A stretch of DNA of 64,000 bases from Brachyspira hampsonii (GTDB lineage: Bacteria > Spirochaetota > Brachyspiria > Brachyspirales > Brachyspiraceae): positions 71,896 through 135,895 of the forward strand of contig NZ_MDCO01000001.1 of the NCBI RefSeq assembly GCF_001746205.1. Direction: 5' to 3'. Position 1 is the first letter of the stretch. Each line of letters opens with the position of its first letter. A program made the position numbers and the translations under genes. Under the pieces are notes generated by a model. The model saw only the letters and a program-made list of their open reading frames with translations, did no database searches and had not been told where the DNA came from. Of the stretch, positions 63,278 to 64,000 are shown one piece after another.

Positions 63278-64000
63278 ATGAAGAATATTTATTTATTGCT
63301 GCTTATTGTATCTATTTTTATTTTATCATGCAGTAATAAGATTACAGCCCCTTCCGAAAGTAATGGCATAATATATTATGACTATGATACTGCAGAAACT
63401 AAGAAATATAGTATTATAAAAAAGGACCATAACATTTACACTGACATTACTGTTAAAAGCACTTTCAAAAAATTAGCCGAATCTCAAAATACTATTATTT
63501 ATGTTGAAGATGGACAAGATATTACAAGAGATTATATTATGAACTTTATAAATAAATTTGAAGAGTATTATCATAAAGAAGTTGAAATATATGGTGAACC
63601 ATCAGATATTGATGGAAACGGAAAAATAATATTTTTAATGGCTTCTCTAAATATTAATAAAAAACCTAATGAACCTAGTTTGGGTGGATATTTTACTCCT
63701 TCTGATTTACTTTATGGAAAAAATGGAGAAAGAGGAGAGTATCTGCATGTTGATATTAAAGATTCCATTGATAGCGTACTTGGCACTATGATGCATGAAC
63801 TTCAGCATTTAATTAATTATAATATGAATGTAATTAATGGAAATAGAGAAATGGATGTTTGGCTTAATGAAGCACTTTCAGAATCAACATCTTATTTATT
63901 TTCAGAGGATTTGACAAAATTGAGAAAAGACGCTTTCTTAAAAACTCCTTATTATTCTTTTTATTCTTGGTATATGCAATCAAATAATGGAAATAATCTC
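63278..64000 (+). CDS. M30 (hyicolysin-like) metalloprotease lipoprotein, copy 2 (partial)
   Basis: Open from the ATG at 63278 to the end of the window (241 codons), cut by the window edge. The signal ILLLLIVSIFILSC-type start and KITAPSESNGIIYYD match copy 1. The catalytic MMHELQHLINYN and VWLNEALSESTSYLF are intact. ATGAGGATTAATTATG precedes it exactly as in copy 1. The similarity is high throughout, indicating recent duplication together with the divergent lipoprotein gene. Confidence 0.85.
   Translation, partial: MKNIYLLLLIVSIFILSCSNKITAPSESNGIIYYDYDTAETKKYSIIKKDHNIYTDITVKSTFKKLAESQNTIIYVEDGQDITRDYIMNFINKFEEYYHKEVEIYGEPSDIDGNGKIIFLMASLNINKKPNEPSLGGYFTPSDLLYGKNGERGEYLHVDIKDSIDSVLGTMMHELQHLINYNMNVINGNREMDVWLNEALSESTSYLFSEDLTKLRKDAFLKTPYYSFYSWYMQSNNGNNL

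Overview
The window looks like chromosomal DNA from a Brachyspira-type intestinal spirochaete. It is very AT-rich, carries many short lipoprotein genes with spirochaete-style lipoboxes and an expansion of tetratricopeptide-repeat (TPR) proteins, and contains a fragment resembling Brachyspira variable surface proteins. The genus call is inference from this gene content; nothing could be searched. No rRNA, CRISPR array, prophage or complete insertion sequence was seen.

Layout. 1-3.9 kb: zinc/manganese ABC transporter (znuA-znuC on +, znuB on -) and a DegT-type aminotransferase that lacks its catalytic lysine. 4-7.3 kb: GT-C-like membrane protein, a solitary substrate-binding lipoprotein, truA. 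7.4-7.6 kb: tRNA-Ser(UGA) and tRNA-Arg(CCU). 7.6-11 kb: lipooligosaccharide/Lpt cluster with overlapping genes (kdsC, lptC-like, lptA-like, lipoprotein). 11.2-15.7 kb: surface-protein region with a duplicated lipoprotein gene whose second copy is fused to a Vsp-like 3' fragment. 15.9-19.1 kb: Rpn-type nuclease with a 12-nt repeat and a C-terminal frameshift, and recJ with a large insertion. 19-28.4 kb: TPR proteins, a kinase-phosphatase-RNA ligase fusion with a Nudix gene, a DppA-type aminopeptidase, and an MFS transporter. 28.7-33.8 kb: small lipoproteins, aldo/keto reductase, malic enzyme. 34-37 kb: a decayed stretch, then a small protein and a TPR protein, divergently transcribed, that share an Asn-rich motif, followed by a two-TM protein. 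37-46.7 kb: serS, an alcohol dehydrogenase with a MerR-type promoter, a PHP phosphatase, two MATE pumps, a ModA-like lipoprotein. 47-59.7 kb: rarA, a chemotaxis receptor, TPR proteins, a CMD-family protein, yggU-like, scpB, mnmG. 59.7-64 kb: a duplicated module of small lipoproteins and M30-type metalloprotease lipoproteins; the last gene runs off the window.

The most striking non-coding signal is a family of intergenic elements of about 323 bp, each a nested palindrome with three pairs of GC-rich arms: outer TTACATACCCCGCCCTTTAT, middle GCACCCGCCCAAG and inner AACGCACGGT, each with its inverted partner. Three copies are full length (322-324 bp) and four are partial or rearranged. A partial copy abuts one of the full ones, and there is one remnant. 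They stand out against the AT-rich background and are found only between genes. One fills the whole gap between znuC and the inverted znuB.

The best candidate for an unusual protein system is the trifunctional RNA-repair-like protein (P-loop kinase, metallophosphatase, T4 Rnl1-type ligase) with its upstream Nudix gene. Other leads are the RecJ insertion, the MerR-type operator in front of the alcohol dehydrogenase gene, and the GQNNN motif pair.
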